From Chitinophagaceae bacterium (lineage in GTDB: Bacteria > Bacteroidota > Bacteroidia > Chitinophagales > UBA10324): a stretch of DNA of 9,654 nucleotides. The stretch spans positions 1 to 9,654 of the forward strand of contig JAHEZG010000134.1 in NCBI GenBank assembly GCA_023251195.1, in the 5' to 3' direction. A program made the position numbers and the translations under genes. The notes beneath the pieces are model-generated. The model saw only the letters and a list, made by a program, of their open reading frames with translations. It was not told the origin of the DNA and made no database searches. Every line of letters starts with the position of its first letter. The first letter of the stretch is position 1. Positions 6,262-9,654 of this stretch are shown here, piece by piece.

Positions 6262-6672
6262 TTGAAATTTATGTCGAGCACACCAATTCTGTATCACGGC
6301 ACAAAGGCAAACAGGAAAAAAGGCGACCTGATTGAAGCCGGCTATCAATCAAACTACGGGAGCCGGAAAATTGCAAATTATGTTTACCTGACTGCTACTT
6401 TGGATGCCGCTGTTTGGGGCGCCGAACTTGCTTTGGGCGATGGGCCTGGCAGAATTTACATTGTGGAACCAACCGGCCCAATTGAAGATGACCCCAATTT
6501 AACCGACAAGAAATTTCCCGGCAACCCAACAAAGTCGTACCGGTCACGAAATCCGCTTCGTGTAATGGGTGAATTAACTGATTGGTCGGCACACGCACCG
6601 GAGCAACTCAACGCTATGAAAGATAACCTTGAGCGATTAAAACAACAGGGCATTGAAGCAATAACAGATTAA
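6262..6672 (+). CDS. arr: Arr-type NAD-dependent rifamycin ADP-ribosyltransferase
   Basis: The product transfers ADP-ribose from NAD to rifamycins, which inactivates them. Sequence support is strong: YHGTKANRKKGD (11-22), NYVYLTATLDAAVWGAELA (39-57), RIYIVEPTGPIEDDPN (64-79), KKFPGNPTKSYR and GELTDW. The catalytic triad His, Tyr and Asp known from Mycobacterium smegmatis Arr (H19, Y49, D84) appears at H12, Y42 and D77 with identical spacing. At 136 aa it is near the usual 140-150 but has a shorter N-terminus. TTG at 6262 gives 136 aa, and ATG at 6271 gives 133 aa (MSSTPILYHG) and is the more standard start; both keep all motifs. It follows DUF2200 by 2 or 11 bases. Arr homologues are common in environmental bacteria, where they may have roles beyond rifamycin, so actual resistance is inferred. 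Confidence 0.93.
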   Translation: MKFMSSTPILYHGTKANRKKGDLIEAGYQSNYGSRKIANYVYLTATLDAAVWGAELALGDGPGRIYIVEPTGPIEDDPNLTDKKFPGNPTKSYRSRNPLRVMGELTDWSAHAPEQLNAMKDNLERLKQQGIEAITD

Positions 6673-6807
6673 ACTAAAACATAAAATAAATTCAGCTGCA
6701 ATAAATAATTCAGAAAAAAATTTTGAATGATTAAATCAATATTTAATTGAAGAACAACGAAGGTGCATGCAAATGTGCCGAATAAAAAAACTATGGATTG
6801 ATTGCTT

Positions 6808-6815
6808 TATTTTTG
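6808..6815 (+). promoter_or_regulatory. Possible -7 box for the CHASE3-PAS sensor gene
   Basis: TATTTTTG matches the Bacteroidetes -7 consensus TAnnTTTG at all fixed bases and lies 40 bases before the ATG at 6856. No TTG is seen at -33, and such T-rich boxes are easy to find by chance in AT-rich DNA. The spacer 6673-6855 holds nothing else convincing. Confidence 0.4.
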
Positions 6816-6855
6816 ATTTGAAAATTATTTAACCTCCTCAAAAGCACCTTTTAAA

Positions 6856-8313
6856 ATGCAGGCCAAACCCATTGCCCCGCAAAAATATTTACACGCTAAA
6901 ATAAAAGCCATTATTGCGTTCAGCATTTTTGCGCTTGCTCTGGCCACTGTATTAAATATTTTATTTCAATGCAGCACTAAAATTGAATCCACCTCCCAAC
7001 AAATAAAAAGCGCCTACGAGCGCAAGTTAGCGCTCAGCGAAATACTTGCTGTGGTTACCGATCTTGAAACCGGCGCCCGCGGTTACGCCATAACCGGCAA
7101 CGAAAAATACCTCGAGCAGTCCAATAAATCCATTGGCACCGTTTTTAACAAACTCACCTGGCTAATAAACAACACGACCGATCCGCAATCGGCAACAGCG
7201 CTCGCCGCACTTGAAAACCTGGTTGATAAAAAAATTGATAACTCCAGCCTCACCATTGAATTGCGCCGCAATAAAAACGCTGCTGCTGCCATTCAAAACA
7301 TACAGCAAGGCGATGGCAGAATTTTTATGGATAGCATTCGTGCCATCGTAAAAAATTCGCTGACCCAACAAAATAAATTGATCAGTGAAGCACGATTGAG
7401 CGAAACCGAACTGGAAAAATTTTATTCGTTGATATATATATTGTTTGCTGTGTTATTAATTGTGTGTGTGGTGGTGGTATTTTTTATGATGCGCAACATT
7501 TTTTTATTGCTTCACCAATCAACCGATGAATTGTTGCATTCCAATAATTTTTTAACCTCGCTGCTCGAAAACATACCCAACATGGTGTTTGTTAAAGATG
7601 CACAGGAGTTGCGCTTTGTTCGGTTTAATAAGGCCGGTGAAAAACTACTCGGCTACAAGCGGCAGGCGTTGATTGGAAAAAATGATTACGATTTTTTTCC
7701 AAAAGAACAAGCTGATTTTTTTATTGCCAAGGACCGTGAGGCCATTGCCAATGAAGGCGTGATGGATATAAAGGAAGAGCTGATCGATACGGCAAACGGA
7801 AAGCGCTGGCTTCGCACCAAAAAAATTGTACTAAACGATGACCATGGAAAACCGGCCTACCTGTTAGGCATATCTGAAGACATTACCGAACAGAAATTAT
7901 TGCATGAAAAAGAAAAGCAGCACGCCAATGAAATAATCAGTCTGTTTAACAATGCACCATGCGGATACATCAGCACAGATTTAAACGGGAAAATAGTTGA
8001 GGTTAACGATACCTTTTTAAATTGGTTGGGCTATTCGCGCAATGAAGTATCCTATCAAATGCAAACCCGATTGCTGGTAATGGAATCGTTTCACGATGTA
8101 TTTAATTATTACTACATCCGCTTCCGGTCGGGCGAAATAAAATCGGTGAACGACCTTGAAATTCAATTTAAACGGAAAAACGGAAGCGCCTTTTTCGTGC
8201 GCATTAACATAGTGGCCGAATACGATTTGGAAGGAAATTTTATAAAAACAAAGGCATCGCTGTTTGATGTAACCCAGCATAAAAAAGAACAACTGACCAT
8301 TACAAAAAATTAG
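6856..8313 (+). CDS. CHASE3-PAS-PAS membrane sensor lacking a kinase or other output domain
   Basis: A 485-aa protein. Transmembrane helices lie at about 17-37 and 191-213. Between them is a periplasmic CHASE3 domain with the hallmark TDLETGARGYAITGNEKYLE (68-87). Two PAS domains follow: about 230-348 (LLENIPNMVFVKDAQ, FVRFNKAGEKLLGY, GISEDITEQK) and 356-478 (LFNNAPCGYISTDLNGKIVEVNDTFLNWLGY, FDVTQHKKEQL). The protein stops seven residues later with TAG at 8311-8313. In related Bacteroidetes proteins a HisKA and HATPase core starts about here; none is present, and the frame past the stop (FGYLFFIFA) shows no remnant. It may be a truncated kinase or a sensor that works through a partner. The start at ATG 6856 keeps a sensible cytoplasmic N-terminus. 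No cofactor-binding residue can be assigned. It is convergent with the LytTR gene, 33 bases away. Confidence 0.88.
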   Translation: MQAKPIAPQKYLHAKIKAIIAFSIFALALATVLNILFQCSTKIESTSQQIKSAYERKLALSEILAVVTDLETGARGYAITGNEKYLEQSNKSIGTVFNKLTWLINNTTDPQSATALAALENLVDKKIDNSSLTIELRRNKNAAAAIQNIQQGDGRIFMDSIRAIVKNSLTQQNKLISEARLSETELEKFYSLIYILFAVLLIVCVVVVFFMMRNIFLLLHQSTDELLHSNNFLTSLLENIPNMVFVKDAQELRFVRFNKAGEKLLGYKRQALIGKNDYDFFPKEQADFFIAKDREAIANEGVMDIKEELIDTANGKRWLRTKKIVLNDDHGKPAYLLGISEDITEQKLLHEKEKQHANEIISLFNNAPCGYISTDLNGKIVEVNDTFLNWLGYSRNEVSYQMQTRLLVMESFHDVFNYYYIRFRSGEIKSVNDLEIQFKRKNGSAFFVRINIVAEYDLEGNFIKTKASLFDVTQHKKEQLTITKN

Positions 8314-8346
8314 TTTGGTTACTTGTTTTTTATTTTTGCATAACGG

Positions 8347-8787
8347 CTAATCTGCTATCAGGTGCCGCAATCTAGATTTTACTTCTGACGCTTTGCGCCT
8401 CGAAAATTCCAGTTCTACATTTCCTTTCATCAGCAATTTGCGATCGTGTAGGTTGGTGATTTTAATCACCTGAAAAATATTAATCAACTGCGAACGGTGC
8501 ATGCGCATAAACATGTTTTTATCCATTTGCTTTTCATGAAAATTTAAATTGCGCGAACTCACAATCTGCTTTCCGTTTTCCAGATAAAAAATACTGTAAG
8601 CCTTTTGCGCTTCCACCCGCACCACATCGCTTTCCGGAATAATTATTTCGCCGGTTTTAAATGTGCGCAGCATAATGGTTCTGTTTCCGCGAAGCTGGTT
8701 GCGTAAATCAAGCAGCACATTCACATCCAGTTCGGCGGTGTTCAATACATACTCCGTAATTTTTTTTTCAAGTAATTCGGTTTTCAT
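8347..8787 (-). CDS. Stand-alone LytTR DNA-binding regulator
   Basis: A 146-aa protein from ATG 8785-8787. Residues about 38-142 form a LytTR domain: IMLRTFKTGEIIIPESDVVRVEA, a middle YSIFYLENGKQIVSSRNL, the family signature FMRMHRSQLINI (93-104) and a final ELEFSRRKASEVKSRL. The domain binds direct-repeat DNA sites as a transcription regulator. The first 37 residues are a short charged helix (LLEKKITEYVL, then VNVLLDLRNQLR); they are too short for the receiver domain that LytR/AlgR-type regulators normally carry. There is no phosphorylatable Asp site and no membrane segment. The gene lies 79 bases after the histidine kinase on the same strand. Lone LytTR proteins are common in Bacteroidetes and need another way of being controlled, which the sequence does not reveal. 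Confidence 0.9.
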   Translation of the reverse strand: MKTELLEKKITEYVLNTAELDVNVLLDLRNQLRGNRTIMLRTFKTGEIIIPESDVVRVEAQKAYSIFYLENGKQIVSSRNLNFHEKQMDKNMFMRMHRSQLINIFQVIKITNLHDRKLLMKGNVELEFSRRKASEVKSRLRHLIAD

Positions 8788-8866
8788 AGCTGTATTTGTT
8801 GGTTAAATGAGTGGCGAATAAGCAACCATTCATTTACAACATTATACAGGTGGTAATTAATAGCCA

Positions 8867-9654
8867 TTAAATTGGTATTAAAATCTTGTTAAAGTTTTTA
8901 TTGGGCATAAACCGCAAAGTAAACACAGTAAACACACCGGGTTTTGATAACACTGAAATATCTGCGTTGTGAATATTAATAATGTTTCGGACCAGGGCCA
9001 ATCCAATACCATGACCTTTGATTCCCGAAACATTTTTACCTCTTGAAAACGGATTAAAAACAGAGGCCAGGTCGTCGGGCATAATTCCAATGCCGGTGTT
9101 TTTAATCGAAACCGTCAACCAGCCGTACTCATCAATGTCAAATGCAACATGCACTGTTTTTTCAACTGAAAATTTACAGGCATTTTCAAGCAGGTTATTA
9201 AAAGCCACCTTCAGTAAAAATGCAATGCCGTTAACGGTCAGTTGATTTTCATTTTCAAGTTTATCGCTGATAATGATCTCGATATTAAAGCCGGGATAAT
9301 GATTCAATACATCGGTGCGGGCTTCGAGCAACAATTCATCGAGGTGCACCAATTCAAAAATTTTGCTTTTCTCAATGTTGGATGTTTTAGCCATCATGAG
9401 CAAATTATTAAAAAGCACATTAATATTTTTTGCATCGGCCAGTGTTGATTCAATAACCTTTTTATAAGCTTCGGCATCACGCTCCTTCATTAATGCCACT
9501 TCCAACTGCCCTGTTACAGCGGTTAACGGATTGCGGATTTCGTGCGCGGCATTGGCTATAAAATTGCGTTGCAACTCAAAAGAATTTTCGAATCGTTCGA
9601 GTAAGCTGTCAAAAGTTTTTATGAGCAAATCAATCTCGTCGTTATTTCGGTGTT
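8867..9654 (-). CDS. HAMP-linked sensor histidine kinase (N-terminus outside window)
   Basis: This frame enters from the right edge; 261 residues are visible. TTG at 9626-9628 lies inside the protein and is not the start, because the upstream residues (RNNDEIDLLIKTFDSLLERF) are the end of a HAMP linker. Next comes HisKA with the phosphoacceptor His in NAAHEIRNPLTAV (His codon 9542-9544). The HATPase domain shows an N box (NNLLENACKFS), a G1 box (KNTGIGI), an F box (SVFNPFSRG) and a G2 box (GHGIGLALV), so the catalytic core is complete. The usual Asp of the G1 box (DxGxG) is Asn here, as also seen in some active kinases such as CusS. Such kinases usually act with an OmpR-type response regulator, which would be expected to the right of the window. 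The stop is 79 bases before the LytTR gene. The input domain and signal are not visible. Confidence 0.92.
   Translation of the reverse strand, partial: HRNNDEIDLLIKTFDSLLERFENSFELQRNFIANAAHEIRNPLTAVTGQLEVALMKERDAEAYKKVIESTLADAKNINVLFNNLLMMAKTSNIEKSKIFELVHLDELLLEARTDVLNHYPGFNIEIIISDKLENENQLTVNGIAFLLKVAFNNLLENACKFSVEKTVHVAFDIDEYGWLTVSIKNTGIGIMPDDLASVFNPFSRGKNVSGIKGHGIGLALVRNIINIHNADISVLSKPGVFTVFTLRFMPNKNFNKILIPI

Noticed and set aside
6711..6731. Possible terminator after arr (ATTCAGAAAA with TTTTGAAT)
   Set aside because: The stem is short, AT-only at its core, has a bulge and no T-tract after it.
6764..6771. TGCATGCA palindrome before the sensor gene
   Set aside because: An 8-base palindrome alone is expected by chance in a window of this size, and no second site or known operator was seen.
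8867..9628. Complete histidine kinase starting at TTG 9628
   Set aside because: In-frame codons upstream of it encode conserved HAMP-linker residues up to the window edge, so the gene is cut by the window.

Overview
The window looks like chromosomal DNA of a Bacteroidota (Bacteroidetes) bacterium. The reasons are AT-rich spacers, weak or absent Shine-Dalgarno sequences, -7 boxes resembling TAnnTTTG, and the gene families present: a GEVED/Ig-like secreted protein of the type IX secretion cargo style, a carboxypeptidase-like regulatory domain protein, a CHASE3-PAS sensor, a stand-alone LytTR protein, DUF2200, and a chromosomal Arr-type ADP-ribosyltransferase. Genus cannot be read from the sequence.

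Left part (1-1934, minus strand): a two-gene unit. A small secreted protein of unknown function (155 aa) is followed 12 bases later by a large surface or secreted protein with an Ig-like segment and a GEVED domain; its C-terminus lies beyond base 1. A 522-base divergent spacer (1935-2456) with several small hairpins separates this unit from the plus-strand genes.

Middle (2457-3715, plus strand): a gene with a helical N-terminal region and a C-terminal carboxypeptidase-like regulatory domain is broken by a one-base frameshift in a GGGG run. It ends in a strong hairpin terminator. A 54-aa zinc-ribbon membrane miniprotein follows. The next spacer (3716-4258) carries a 122-base palindromic, MITE-like element bounded by TA.

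Centre (4259-6672, plus strand): a likely five-gene operon encoding a membrane-anchored SRPBCC protein, a four-helix membrane protein, a VOC-family protein interrupted by an in-frame TAG, a DUF2200 protein, and an Arr-type rifamycin ADP-ribosyltransferase with its H-Y-D triad conserved. The unit suggests small-molecule handling or detoxification, but only Arr has a well-predicted reaction.

Right part (6856-9654): signalling genes. A plus-strand CHASE3-PAS-PAS membrane sensor ends exactly where a kinase core would normally begin. It converges on a minus-strand pair: a HAMP/HisKA/HATPase histidine kinase (N-terminus outside the window) followed by a LytTR DNA-binding protein with no receiver domain.

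No tRNA, rRNA, CRISPR array, transposase or phage gene was seen. The most notable items are two genes each disrupted by one base within about 2.2 kb, the palindromic element, the output-less sensor opposite a receiver-less LytTR protein, and the Arr-containing cluster. I did not find a clear, wholly new system.
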